A DNA stretch of 64,000 nucleotides, from assembly GCF_038051945.1 (NCBI RefSeq), contig NZ_CP150302.1:2790001-2854000 (forward strand), in the 5' to 3' direction. This document shows, piece by piece, positions 1-8,714 of this stretch. The notes beneath the pieces are model-generated. The model was not told where the DNA came from. It saw nothing but the letters and a program-made list of their open reading frames with translations, and searched no databases. The stretch's first letter is position 1, and the number at the start of each line of letters is the position of its first letter. The DNA comes from Paenibacillus sp. FSL H3-0469 (GTDB lineage Bacteria > Bacillota > Bacilli > Paenibacillales > Paenibacillaceae). The position numbers and the translations under genes were made by a program.

Positions 1-349
1 TAAAATAATCCAGATAGGCGATATTTCCATACTGCACCTGCTTAAGCGCCAGCGCCATCAGAATCATAATTCCGTTCTGCAGCGGACCGGCCAGGGCAAT
101 CCCGATCTCACGGACAGCTGTAAGCCGTCCATGATCCTCTATAACCGCAACGCCGCCGAATGGCAGCAGTTGGACCGATCTGACGGTAATGCCGGCCAGC
201 AGCGCCGCACATACATGTCCAAGCTCATGAATGAATACGATCAGGAACAAGGTGAGCAGCTCCAGGAACTGTCCGGTAAACACGGAAACCATGAGAATCA
301 GCACGAAGAGCGGATGCAGAGACAATTCAATGCCGCAGACCCTAATCAA
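1..349 (-). CDS. spoIVFB: SpoIVFB intramembrane M50 metalloprotease (3'-truncated by window edge)
   Basis: Site-2-type membrane protease that, in the family, cleaves pro-sigma-K in the mother cell during sporulation. Reading the minus strand back from position 349 gives a hydrophobic protein with HELGH (zinc-binding HExxH) at residues 41-45, then LLPFGG and a glycine-containing AGPLQN motif, the order seen in SpoIVFB. Only about 116 residues are present; the C-terminal part, with the last zinc ligand and the CBS domain, lies beyond base 1. The start is proposed at a TTG (347-349) overlapping the last codons of spoIVFA by 8 bases; it gives an N-terminus starting MIRVCGIELSLHPLF. No upstream ATG is in frame. 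The overlap with spoIVFA matches the conserved two-gene operon. The family is clear; the start codon is less sure. Confidence 0.85.
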   Translation of the reverse strand, partial: MIRVCGIELSLHPLFVLILMVSVFTGQFLELLTLFLIVFIHELGHVCAALLAGITVRSVQLLPFGGVAVIEDHGRLTAVREIGIALAGPLQNGIMILMALALKQVQYGNIAYLDYF

Positions 350-1208
350 ACGATACCACTTCGGCCGGATCAATATAAGTCTTGTCTTTCATAACTGCAA
401 AAAACAGCAACGGGACACGGGCATCCTCCGTCCCCTGAATCCAGCCTATTTCGTCTCCGCTCTGTACCCAGTCATCCACCGCGAGCCGTGTCCCGCTCAA
501 ATGACCGTATTCTGCCGTGATCTCCCCGGTATGGCGGACCGTAATACGGATGCCTCCCCGGGCTTCCTTCGACACGGCCAGGACACGGCCCGTATCTACA
601 CTTTTCACCGTGACGCTGGCACTTGAATCGTCTGCCGGTATAATTTCGACGCCATTAAGCGAAGTAGCAAAGGGACGTACAATGCTTCCTGCAAGCGGAG
701 CGCTAAGCTCATGAGCGGCTGTCACCTTCTCCGCCGGCACCTGTTCATCTCCAAAGATCGGAATGAAGGACGGGGCTCCATTGAAATGTTCCTCGTACCA
801 CACCTGTGCCGCTGCAAAATCCATATCATTGCTAAGGATGTCTGTAACAAAGTACTGTGCCTTCACTGCCCACGGCTCCTGCACGGCAAAAATGCCCCAT
901 ACAGCGCCGAAGACCAGCAGACTGGCCACCGTCCGCCGCAGCAGACCAGCACGGAAGCCCTGCCCCGGTCCCCTGCCGCCTTCATCTTCCCAGTGGTTAC
1001 GCTGCTGCTTCCACATCGCCTCGGGGTCAGGCTCAAGGGAAGAGTCAAATTCATTCCTGTCCCCAGCCCCCCGTTCTCTGAATGAGGGAGGACTGCCTGG
1101 CAGACGAAACCGCTCTGGTGCTGGTGCTGCTCCGGTTGCCGGCTTCTCCTCCAGCAGATTTTCTATACGTTTCTTGCGGCGGTTCTTGGACTCTTTCGGG
1201 TATTTCAT
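342..1208 (-). CDS. spoIVFA: SpoIVFA, regulator/anchor of SpoIVFB, degenerate M23 domain
   Basis: In the family this single-pass membrane protein holds SpoIVFB in a complex in the outer forespore membrane and keeps it inactive until the forespore signal arrives. The 288 residues are a long, charged, proline-rich N-terminus, one membrane segment at roughly residues 91-110, and a C-terminal peptidase-M23 (LytM) fold from about residue 175. The zinc ligands of active M23 enzymes are missing: the usual HxGxD is replaced by NGVEI and the final HLH by LFF. The domain is therefore probably structural, or only a substrate for SpoIVB. It overlaps spoIVFB by 8 bases and lies downstream of minD after a terminator-like hairpin. 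Confidence 0.88.
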   Translation of the reverse strand: MKYPKESKNRRKKRIENLLEEKPATGAAPAPERFRLPGSPPSFRERGAGDRNEFDSSLEPDPEAMWKQQRNHWEDEGGRGPGQGFRAGLLRRTVASLLVFGAVWGIFAVQEPWAVKAQYFVTDILSNDMDFAAAQVWYEEHFNGAPSFIPIFGDEQVPAEKVTAAHELSAPLAGSIVRPFATSLNGVEIIPADDSSASVTVKSVDTGRVLAVSKEARGGIRITVRHTGEITAEYGHLSGTRLAVDDWVQSGDEIGWIQGTEDARVPLLFFAVMKDKTYIDPAEVVSFD

Positions 1209-1302
1209 ATCGATCCCTCCGGCGGGCTTGTTTTACTTCCATTTTATGAGTGGCGGAAGCCGCTTTAGAACAAGCCCTGTCCAAGTTACTGCACAACAAA
1301 AA

Positions 1303-1333
1303 TAAGCCCGCCAGCGATTTCTCGTCAGCGGGC
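1303..1333 (-). terminator. Hairpin terminator after minD
   Basis: On the minus strand an AGCCCGC...GCGGGCT stem is followed by a U-rich run (TATTTTTG). It lies between the minD stop and the spoIVFA start, so part of minCD transcription probably ends before spoIVFA. Confidence 0.6.
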
Positions 1334-1373
1334 TCTTACGGAAGAATGCCATATATAAGTGCGTGGCCGGGAT

Positions 1374-2168
1374 TCAGCCCATTCCAAAAAATTTCTTGAG
1401 CTTCTTGAAGGCGCCTGTCTTCTGGTCAAGCTGCATCAGCGGCACCGCGTCGCCCAGAATACGCCGGGCAATATTACGGTAGGCAATCGCAGCCAAGGAG
1501 TCCGGGTTCATCACGGTAGGCTCTCCGTTGTTCGCCGCCCGGATGACCTGTTCATCATCGGGTACAATCCCGATCAGATCGATGTTCAGCACCTGCAGAA
1601 TGTCTTCAATATCAAGCATATCCCCCGACTTGATCAAGCCCTGACGAATCCGGTTGACCACCAGCTTCGGAGATTCCACTGATGACTGCTCCAAGAGACC
1701 GATAATCCGGTCTGCATCCCGCACCGCAGCATGCTCCGGAGTGGTGACTACAATTGCTTTGTCGGCACCGGCAATCGCATTGCGGAAGCCGTGCTCAATA
1801 CCGGCCGGACAATCGATCAGAACATATTCGTACTCTTTCTTGAGCTCCAGAATGATATCCTTAACCTGCTCCGGTGTAACTGCTGTCTTGTCCTTGGTCT
1901 GGGCAGCGGGCAGCATGTACAGCTCATCGAAGCGCTTGTCCTTGACCAGCGCCTGATTCAGCCGGCAGCGGCCCTCCGCCACATCGACCAGATCATAGAT
2001 AATCCGGTTCTCCAGCCCCATGACAACATCCAGATTCCGCAGTCCAATGTCCGTATCCACCAGACATACTTTTTTGCCCTGCAGGGCAAGTGCGGTCCCA
2101 ATGTTGGCTGTTGTGGTTGTCTTGCCAACTCCGCCTTTACCTGAGGTTACGACAATCGCTTCTCCCAT
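1374..2168 (-). CDS. minD: Septum site-determining ATPase MinD
   Basis: ParA/MinD-family ATPase that recruits MinC to the membrane and blocks FtsZ ring formation away from mid-cell. The deviant Walker A motif GKGGVGKT sits at residues 10-17, a Walker B-like LIDCPAG follows near residue 120, and the C-terminus ends in a short basic amphipathic helix (FKKLKKFFGMG) that would bind membrane. The length of 264 aa is normal. It lies 5 bases after minC, so the two are co-transcribed. The start has an AAGGGGTG ribosome binding site 8 bases upstream. Confidence 0.97.
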   Translation of the reverse strand: MGEAIVVTSGKGGVGKTTTTANIGTALALQGKKVCLVDTDIGLRNLDVVMGLENRIIYDLVDVAEGRCRLNQALVKDKRFDELYMLPAAQTKDKTAVTPEQVKDIILELKKEYEYVLIDCPAGIEHGFRNAIAGADKAIVVTTPEHAAVRDADRIIGLLEQSSVESPKLVVNRIRQGLIKSGDMLDIEDILQVLNIDLIGIVPDDEQVIRAANNGEPTVMNPDSLAAIAYRNIARRILGDAVPLMQLDQKTGAFKKLKKFFGMG

Positions 2169-2173
2169 GGAGG

Positions 2174-2833
2174 CTACACCCCTTTAAACACATTTAAATC
2201 CTGACGTAACTTCACTATATTATGAATTTTGTCGATTTGCATAGCACCGCCTGATAAATAGGCAAATTCCATACTGCTCTCCCGGGTTCCCCATTCATCC
2301 GGCGGTCTGCTAATAATCTCAGCAATCCGGAGCTGGGTAGGCGCCAGGAGGGAAGCGGCAATAATGGCCTCCTGGTTACCGTTGATTCCGGCGTGTGCCA
2401 TTCCTTTGAGTGCTCCAAGAATATAGATATCTCCTGAACAGGTAATCGTGCCTCCCGGATTCACATCACCGAGGAACAGCAGATTGCCCTCATGATGCAG
2501 CACCTGGCCCGAGCGGAGCATTCCGCTCATCATGAACAAGGCCTCTGGATCCTTCTCTTCAGGATCTTCAACAGCTTCAACCGAACGGATTAACAGATTC
2601 CCCTGACTCTTGAGGATCTCCAGTACCGCCTCTTTATCTTCTTCAGTAACAGCACGGTTGCCAAGCTTAATATCCACATGCACAATCGGTCCGGTCAGAA
2701 TATTTTGATGGCTGTGCTCCAGCTTGTAGCGAAGCTCGCTTAAGAGATCTTCAAAGGGACACTTGTCGTCTAGCAGGAATACCAGGCCATCCTTGATGCC
2801 CTTAATCCTTACGTGCTTGGATTTAACTGTCAT
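2174..2833 (-). CDS. minC: Septum site-determining protein MinC
   Basis: FtsZ assembly inhibitor that acts with MinD. At 219 aa it has the two-domain layout: an N-terminal FtsZ-interacting domain (residues about 1-100) and a C-terminal beta-helical dimerisation/MinD-binding domain. The C-terminal domain shows the typical run HEGNLLFLGDVNPGGTI, then GDIYILGALKGMAHAG near residues 115-145. It directly precedes minD and follows mreD by about 80 bases, giving the mreBCD-minCD order known from Bacillus. Confidence 0.96.
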   Translation of the reverse strand: MTVKSKHVRIKGIKDGLVFLLDDKCPFEDLLSELRYKLEHSHQNILTGPIVHVDIKLGNRAVTEEDKEAVLEILKSQGNLLIRSVEAVEDPEEKDPEALFMMSGMLRSGQVLHHEGNLLFLGDVNPGGTITCSGDIYILGALKGMAHAGINGNQEAIIAASLLAPTQLRIAEIISRPPDEWGTRESSMEFAYLSGGAMQIDKIHNIVKLRQDLNVFKGV

Positions 2834-2914
2834 ATGCCTGTCCCCCTATCCTCATTCATTCGTGCCGGGCCGGGCAAACTCCTTCTTTGGGCGATAAGAA
2901 AATACCGCTGCCGC

Positions 2915-3445
2915 TTAGGCAGCTTCCTCATCAAGTGTCTCTTTCTTCAGCAGTTCCAGCTGTCGCCGGAGCGGAATGTAGAGAAGCAGGCCTGCAGCAA
3001 AATGAATGAGCATGGTAGGCAGCATATGATGCAAGAGCGCCCAATTATATGGCTCCTGGCTTAAATTAAACACATTATAAATGGCAAAAAGAATACTGTC
3101 TTCCAGCAGACTGCCCAGTAACACCACTGTCATCATGAGCGGCAGCGGCGCGCGGGGAATCTGGAATATCAGCCCGATCAGGTACGCAGATAAGCCCATA
3201 GCGAAGGAATGAGCACCCAGTATGCGGCCGTAAAAGACCACATCATGCAGCATACCAAACGACAAGCCCAGAATAAGTGCTGTATGCCGGTGATGGTATA
3301 CCGTTACGAACAGAATGACGATGAAGACGAGATTAGGAATAATCCGCATCTGCCAGCCGTCAGGAATCAGCCAGGGAAGCACTGTGCCTTCCAGAATAAA
3401 TAAAATGAATAACAAAAGTACCAGGACAGGTCTGCGCATCCTCAC
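2915..3445 (-). CDS. mreD: Rod shape-determining membrane protein MreD
   Basis: Integral membrane component of the elongasome. The 176 residues are very hydrophobic, with about five membrane segments and the MreD feature HDVVFYGRILGAHSF in the middle. The start is a GTG sharing its first base with the TAG stop of mreC, which indicates translational coupling; an ATG two codons later is the alternative. Position between mreC and minC supports the call. Confidence 0.92.
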   Translation of the reverse strand: MRMRRPVLVLLLFILFILEGTVLPWLIPDGWQMRIIPNLVFIVILFVTVYHHRHTALILGLSFGMLHDVVFYGRILGAHSFAMGLSAYLIGLIFQIPRAPLPLMMTVVLLGSLLEDSILFAIYNVFNLSQEPYNWALLHHMLPTMLIHFAAGLLLYIPLRRQLELLKKETLDEEAA

Positions 3446-4314
3446 TATTCTACACGCTCCTCCGTATAGACAACGAAGAGTTCCTTCCAGTCCTGGAATC
3501 CTGCCGCCGGCTTGATAATCGCTGTAGAGGTTAATCCGAACTGTCCGATCTTCACTTCTTCCACCGTACCGATAGTCATACCACGCGGATATCGTCCGCC
3601 AATCCCAGAGGAGATAATAACATCGTCCTTGGCAATCGGATCGCCTACGGGGATTTTGTTCATCAGCAGCATTCCGGTCTGCTGGTCATAGCTCTCAATC
3701 ATTCCAAAGGTCTTGCCCTCCTTGTTAACAGCGGTTGCTGCTATAGGAGGCTGAGAGTTGGGGTCGTTGATATCCATCATCGTCATCAGCTTCACGGTAG
3801 AGGTGAAGTTACTAACATTGCTTATAACTCCTACAAGCCCCTCGATAGAAGTTACGGACATATTCAGTCTAATGCCATCTTTCGCACCCAAATCAATAAC
3901 AAGTGTGTTATTGCCCGGTTCTGTCGTTACACTGACCACATTGGAGATCAGATATTCATATTTATACATGTTCTTTTGAGCTTTAGTGAATTGAAGATCC
4001 TTTTCATATTGTTCATTCTTGGCTTTAATGAAATTAAATTGCGCCTTATCCCGGGCGTACTGTGCAGCCAAAATCTTAAGCCGCTGGTTCTCTTCGGCCA
4101 TTTCGCGGAGATTGCCAATATCTTCGAAGAAGCCCGCTACGTATCCAGCGGGCTTGTAGAACAATTTCTGCACGAATCCGGTCGTATCTCTGAGGAAGTT
4201 CTCCGGCCAGGACAGGGTCTTCCTCTGCCCCAGGCTGAAGCCCATCAGAACGATAAACGTAACCAGCGTAATCAGCAATATAAACAGTCGTTTATTGTTA
4301 AACAGCTTGAACAA
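3445..4314 (-). CDS. mreC: Rod shape-determining protein MreC
   Basis: Membrane-anchored scaffold linking MreB filaments to cell wall synthases. There is one N-terminal membrane segment (about residues 9-28), a coiled coil (about residues 65-110, rich in E, K, R and Q) and the extracytoplasmic MreC beta domain, with SVEGLVGVISN-like and GRYPRGMTIGTV segments. The 289 aa length is typical. It lies 67 bases after mreB and overlaps mreD by one base. Confidence 0.95.
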   Translation of the reverse strand: MFKLFNNKRLFILLITLVTFIVLMGFSLGQRKTLSWPENFLRDTTGFVQKLFYKPAGYVAGFFEDIGNLREMAEENQRLKILAAQYARDKAQFNFIKAKNEQYEKDLQFTKAQKNMYKYEYLISNVVSVTTEPGNNTLVIDLGAKDGIRLNMSVTSIEGLVGVISNVSNFTSTVKLMTMMDINDPNSQPPIAATAVNKEGKTFGMIESYDQQTGMLLMNKIPVGDPIAKDDVIISSGIGGRYPRGMTIGTVEEVKIGQFGLTSTAIIKPAAGFQDWKELFVVYTEERVE

Positions 4315-4381
4315 TCTCGAGCACCCTCTAATAACCGTATTTCTCCAACCTCAGGGGTTGACGTTCACAGTCCGCATGTTC

Positions 4382-5416
4382 CTAGCGTTTGGAGCGGAGG
4401 CCCGAACTGCTGCGGCTCTTGAACAAGTGGATATTCTCCAGCGCCTTGCCTGTGCCGATCGCAACACAGTCCAGCGGATTCTCGGCCACAATCACCGGCA
4501 TTCCGGTCTCGCGCGCCAGCAGCTTGTCCAGGTTGCGCAGAAGCGCACCGCCGCCCGTAAGCACAATGCCGCGGTCCATAATATCGGCAGCCAGCTCCGG
4601 CGGACATTTCTCCAGTGTAACCTTCACGGCTTCAACAATCGCATTCACAGTATCGGACAGAGCTTCGCAGATTTCATCGGAGGTAATGGTCAGCGTCTTC
4701 GGCAGACCGGTTACCAGATCGCGTCCTCGGATCTCCATCGTCTCAGCCTTCTCAAGCGGCAGGGCGGAGCCCACATCCATCTTGAGCTGCTCGGAAGTGC
4801 GTTCACCGATCATAAGGTTATACTGGCGCTTGATGTATTGGATGATAGACTCATCCGCATCATCCCCGGCCACACGTACAGAACGGCTGGTAACAATACC
4901 GCCGAGTGAGATTACCGCAACCTCGGTAGTCCCGCCGCCGATATCTACAACCATACTGCCGGTTGGTTCCCATACCGGAAGATCTGCACCGATGGCAGCA
5001 GCAAATGGCTCCTCGATAATGTAAGCTTCCCGTGCTCCGGCCTGCTTCGTAGCATCCTCAACTGCACGCTGTTCAACGGCTGTAATTCCGGAGGGTACAC
5101 ACACCATGACATTCGGATGGCGCTGGAACATCGAGCGCTGCTTCTGGGCCTGGCGGATGAAATATTTGATCATAGTTGCTGTAGTATCGAAATCAGCGAT
5201 GACCCCGTCCTTCATTGGACGGATGGCACGGATGTTGCCCGGCGTGCGTCCGATCATTTTTTTGGCAGATTCCCCTACGGCTTCAATCGTCTTGCTATCT
5301 GTATTAATGGCTACCACGGACGGCTCTCTGACAACGATCCCCTTACCGCGCACGTAGACAAGCGTATTCGCTGTCCCCAAGTCAATTCCTAAGTCTTTCG
5401 TAAAACCACCTAACAT
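4382..5416 (-). CDS. mreB: Rod shape-determining actin homologue MreB
   Basis: Actin-fold ATPase forming membrane-associated filaments that direct lateral wall synthesis. Visible motifs are [21 protein letters not shown] (phosphate 1), [15 protein letters not shown] (phosphate 2) and [12 protein letters not shown] (adenosine). The length of 344 aa is standard. It is the first gene of mreBCD-minCD and lies 39 bases after radC, the same order as in Bacillus. Confidence 0.97.
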   Translation of the reverse strand: MLGGFTKDLGIDLGTANTLVYVRGKGIVVREPSVVAINTDSKTIEAVGESAKKMIGRTPGNIRAIRPMKDGVIADFDTTATMIKYFIRQAQKQRSMFQRHPNVMVCVPSGITAVEQRAVEDATKQAGAREAYIIEEPFAAAIGADLPVWEPTGSMVVDIGGGTTEVAVISLGGIVTSRSVRVAGDDADESIIQYIKRQYNLMIGERTSEQLKMDVGSALPLEKAETMEIRGRDLVTGLPKTLTITSDEICEALSDTVNAIVEAVKVTLEKCPPELAADIMDRGIVLTGGGALLRNLDKLLARETGMPVIVAENPLDCVAIGTGKALENIHLFKSRSSSGLRSKR

Positions 5417-5455
5417 CTTGTTTGCTCCTTTTCCATGTGAATCTAGACAATTGTA

Positions 5456-6145
5456 TTACATGTAGCCTTTCTCTTTCAAACTTACGTAGCTGCTGTCTCC
5501 GATCACCAGATGATCCAGCACATCAATGCCGACAATTTCGCCTGCCTGCATAAGCCTTGCGGTCAGGGAGATGTCTTCAGGGCTCGGCGTAGGATCACCG
5601 CTCGGATGATTATGTGCGCATATAATTGCTGCGCTGCTGCATTTCATGGCTGCCCGGAACACCTCGCGGGGATGCACAATGGAGGCATTAAGGCTACCCA
5701 TGGACAATGTTTCCTGCGCAATAACATGATTCTTCGTATTCAGGAACAGGCAGATAAAATGCTCCTTCTGCAAGTAACGCAGCTGTTCAGTCAAAATCTC
5801 CGCCGCATCCTGGGGACTGCGGATAATGACCGGTTCGGTAAGCCGGGAATTCGCCATGCGTCTTCCCAGCTCTATGCCTGCTTTGAGTTGCACGGCCTTG
5901 GCAGGGCCGATGCCGTTGATTGTTGTCAATTCTTCAATGCTCAGATCCGCCAGTCCGCGGAGACCGCCTGCATGGCTCAAGAGCCGCTGGGCGATAAGAA
6001 GGGCTGATTCACGGTGCGCACCTGTGCGCAGCAGAATAGCCAGAAGCTCCGCTTGACTTAATGATTCCGCCCCATAATGCATCATGCGCTCTCGTGGTCG
6101 TTCTTCATGGGGGAGGTCACGCAGCATAAATGTTTGCGACTCCAT
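5456..6145 (-). CDS. radC: RadC/YsxA JAB-domain protein
   Basis: RadC family protein, historically called a DNA repair protein though its biochemical role is unsettled. A helix-hairpin-helix region (residues about 60-95, INGIGPAKAVQLKAG) precedes the MPN/JAB metalloprotease-like domain. That domain has the HxHPSGDxxPS signature, with His178, His180, Ser182 and Asp184 and an upstream Glu near 128, so the metal site looks complete. The 229 aa length is normal. It sits between maf and mreB as in Bacillus. Confidence 0.94.
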   Translation of the reverse strand: MESQTFMLRDLPHEERPRERMMHYGAESLSQAELLAILLRTGAHRESALLIAQRLLSHAGGLRGLADLSIEELTTINGIGPAKAVQLKAGIELGRRMANSRLTEPVIIRSPQDAAEILTEQLRYLQKEHFICLFLNTKNHVIAQETLSMGSLNASIVHPREVFRAAMKCSSAAIICAHNHPSGDPTPSPEDISLTARLMQAGEIVGIDVLDHLVIGDSSYVSLKEKGYM

Positions 6146-6171
6146 CCCTAACCTTCTTTCTTCGGCTACCC

Positions 6172-6774
6172 TTACCGGTTCAGCACTGAAATGCCAAACC
6201 CGGACAACATACCGCTCAGCAGTGACAGCGGCAGACCGACCACGTTAAAATAGCAGCCTTCAATTTCTTCCACCAGGGTGGCGCCCAGTCCTTGTATCGC
6301 GTAAGAGCCGGCTTTGTCGGCAGGCTCCCCGGTCGCTATGTAGGCGGAGATTTCCTCTTCGCTCATTGCTCTCATAGTTACAGAGGTTACCCTATGATCT
6401 ACCAGGGTACGTCCCTCTGCGGAACCGATGCAGGCCACCCCGGTGTATACCTGATGCGTCCGGCCTTGCAGCATCTCCAGCATTCTGGAGCTGTCCTGCT
6501 CATCCGCCGGCTTGCCGAGCACCATTCCGTCAAGCACAACAATCGTGTCGCTGCCGATGATAACAGCATCACGGTCTCCGGCAACAGGAATCACAGCTTC
6601 TGCCTTACGCAGAGCCAGATTCCGTACAATAGCTTCAGGACTCCATTCGGGCGGTGTACTCTCATCAGCATCGCTGGACAGCACCTCGAAAGGCAGTCCA
6701 AGCGAGGCTAACAGCTCACGCCGCCGCGGTGAACCTGAGGCCAGAATAATATGCCGTGAATTGTCATGCTCCAC
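6172..6774 (-). CDS. maf: Maf nucleoside triphosphate pyrophosphatase
   Basis: House-cleaning pyrophosphatase of the Maf/HAM1 superfamily acting on non-canonical or modified nucleotides such as dTTP/UTP; linked to septum formation in Bacillus. The N-terminal IILASGSPRRRELL signature, the GSDTIVVLDG segment and KAGSYAIQG near the C-terminus are all present. The frame is open to 6867, but that would overlap the upstream DUF4321 gene by 58 bases. The GTG at 6774, with AGGAAGGG 11 bases upstream, gives the usual short N-terminus and 200 aa, so it was chosen. Confidence 0.9.
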   Translation of the reverse strand: MEHDNSRHIILASGSPRRRELLASLGLPFEVLSSDADESTPPEWSPEAIVRNLALRKAEAVIPVAGDRDAVIIGSDTIVVLDGMVLGKPADEQDSSRMLEMLQGRTHQVYTGVACIGSAEGRTLVDHRVTSVTMRAMSEEEISAYIATGEPADKAGSYAIQGLGATLVEEIEGCYFNVVGLPLSLLSGMLSGFGISVLNR

Positions 6775-6809
6775 TGTAATTACGTCCCTTCCTGTGCTGC
6801 CAGCTAAGG

Positions 6810-7055
6810 CTACAGCCTGCGGTACAGCCATACGGCTGTAATAATTCCGGCAAGACTGAGCAGGCACAGTTTCAAATGGATTGTGATGTCATAGGTTATG
6901 ATGTCTAAATCGGCTTGCGGCGACCACTTGAGAACAGTCGAAGCTGTAAGAAAAGACAGAGCTTGTACAGGTTCCAGCAGCTTGGCAATCCAGGCTCCGG
7001 CCAGCCAGCCCAGAATAAGAAATAACAGCAGTGTTCCTACATTTTTCTTCTTCAT
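6810..7055 (-). CDS. DUF4321 small membrane protein
   Basis: 81-residue protein with two hydrophobic segments (about residues 8-27 and 58-77) separated by a short polar stretch, resembling the DUF4321 family found upstream of maf in Firmicutes. Function is unknown. The start has GAGGGAAG nine or so bases upstream. It lies 35 bases before the preferred maf start, so it is probably co-transcribed with maf. Confidence 0.75.
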   Translation of the reverse strand: MKKKNVGTLLLFLILGWLAGAWIAKLLEPVQALSFLTASTVLKWSPQADLDIITYDITIHLKLCLLSLAGIITAVWLYRRL

Positions 7056-7205
7056 TCAAGTCTTCCCTCGCCATTTTTTGACACCCTATTTATTATACGG
7101 TGAAACGGAGTGCAATACAAACTCAAAATCCATCCAGGGAATGTTTACCACGATAGAAGCCTGCGGATCTTATCACACCGCATGAGTACCTCTGGAAATA
7201 CAGCA

Positions 7206-7239
7206 ATCCCCCGCCGGGCACATGCCTGGTACGGGGGAT
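7206..7239. terminator. GC-rich hairpin between the DUF4321 and SPOR genes
   Basis: ATCCCCCG...CGGGGGAT outer stem with an inner CCGGGCA/TGCCTGG stem. It lies after the stop of the SPOR-domain gene. There is no strong U-run on the minus strand, so this is a moderate terminator call. Confidence 0.45.
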
Positions 7240-7282
7240 CATTTATTTAGCCTATAGTCAGCGGTTCGTTACGCCTCTGCTC

Positions 7283-8638
7283 TCAGCTCATGGCGGACAA
7301 CAGGCTTTTCTGGCCGGTCAGGAAGCTCATCATGGCTTCCTGCACCTCCCAGAGCAGCCCCTCCGCCTTATTCTTATTGTATTCGTTCAGGGCGGCTATC
7401 CCCTGGCTCATGGATTTCTCCAGCCCGTCAGCGATTCTCTGCCCTTCCGGTGTGAGGCCCGGCTCCAGTGCCTTGACTGCCTGGGTCCACTGCATATGGA
7501 GATCGCTTACCGCTGCGCCAGCGTCCCCGCTGCTCCCCCCGCCAAGCAGGGAAGCAGACAAGCTGCTCAGCTCGCTTAACAGCTGGCTGCTGAGCGTGAA
7601 GTAGCTGTCCACCTCAGCTGCCGTTCCGGTGTAGCGGACCTGGTTCACAGCTGGCAGAGCCACTTCTCTCACGTACAGCTCGATGCCTTGCCCCTTGAGC
7701 CCATTGCTAAGCAGCTTGGCCTGCTCACGGTCAGGAGACATTCCGGCGTACACACGGTTGCCGTCTGCCGGATCAAGACCGGCGGCAAGGCCGGCGGTCA
7801 AGAGCTCCTGCCGGGCTTGTTCCGCTCCTGCCGCTGTACTGAAGACGCCATATTGCAGCAGATAATAGCTCTGTGGCGCAACCTCAACCGGAATCTGCGC
7901 GCTCACCGCTTCTCCCGTCTGCTCAGCAGGCACACCCGTTATGTCTGCTGAGTTACTGCTGGTTGTCGCCTTCTGCCCCTGGGTGATTCCCGCCTTAACC
8001 TCCGCATTGCCGGGAGCTTTAGCAGTCTCCCCCGCCCCTCCTGTGATGAACGACAAGGCTGCATATCCGAGCAGAATCCCCGTTCCCAGCGCTCCAGTTA
8101 TGGACAATGCGAACTTCCACCAGTACGAGGGACGGCGGGTATGATAAGAGCCGCCGTAGCTATCCCGGTGAGCGCCGGATTGCTCATAACTGTCTGTAGC
8201 GGATTCACAGTTATCTTCATACAGCGGGTAGTAGTCATCTGCTGAATGCAGACCTTCTTCATCCGCCCCTCCATAGGAGGAATCCTCCTCCGAGTCTTCA
8301 CTCTGTTCCCATAGATTCCTTGCAGAAGCAGGACGGACAACAGAATACAGCCCCAAATCATAGTTATCCTCAGGAGCTTTCGGTTTCCGGCGGCTGGCGC
8401 CCGGAGGCTTCATGTAAGCTGTCTCTAATGGCCGGGGCAACTCCACCTTCTCCAGATCCACAATATATTCATCGGCCTTGGAATAGGAGGATGTCTTAAT
8501 CCCCCCGCGCTGCACCTTGTCAGTATCCTTGTCCTCCAGAACCACACCGGTTTCGTTCGCCGCCCGGAGCTCTGCCGTCTCTGTCCGCTGCCTGCCCTGG
8601 TCACCGTCGAAGCGGAATGTCATTCTTCCGTTATTCAA
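7283..8638 (-). CDS. SPOR-domain single-pass membrane protein
   Basis: About 451 residues: a long acidic, low-complexity cytoplasmic part (residues 1-170, rich in E, D, S and Y), a membrane segment at about 173-198, then an extracytoplasmic part with a SPOR-like domain (about 255-335; YYLLQYGVFSTAAGAEQAR resembles the first repeat). SPOR domains bind denuded peptidoglycan at septa. The frame opens further upstream, to 8806, but that would run into the glycosyltransferase gene. A TTG at 8638 with GAGGTGAGGG just upstream gives the N-terminus MNNGRMTFRFDG and was chosen. The cytoplasmic part has no recognised domain. A cell envelope or sporulation role is inferred. Confidence 0.75.
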   Translation of the reverse strand: MNNGRMTFRFDGDQGRQRTETAELRAANETGVVLEDKDTDKVQRGGIKTSSYSKADEYIVDLEKVELPRPLETAYMKPPGASRRKPKAPEDNYDLGLYSVVRPASARNLWEQSEDSEEDSSYGGADEEGLHSADDYYPLYEDNCESATDSYEQSGAHRDSYGGSYHTRRPSYWWKFALSITGALGTGILLGYAALSFITGGAGETAKAPGNAEVKAGITQGQKATTSSNSADITGVPAEQTGEAVSAQIPVEVAPQSYYLLQYGVFSTAAGAEQARQELLTAGLAAGLDPADGNRVYAGMSPDREQAKLLSNGLKGQGIELYVREVALPAVNQVRYTGTAAEVDSYFTLSSQLLSELSSLSASLLGGGSSGDAGAAVSDLHMQWTQAVKALEPGLTPEGQRIADGLEKSMSQGIAALNEYNKNKAEGLLWEVQEAMMSFLTGQKSLLSAMS

Positions 8639-8714
8639 TACCCTCACCTCGCGATCTTCAGTTCTATACTGAAAGATATGAAAGATGCGAGAGAGATATG
8701 CTATTTTAATATAT

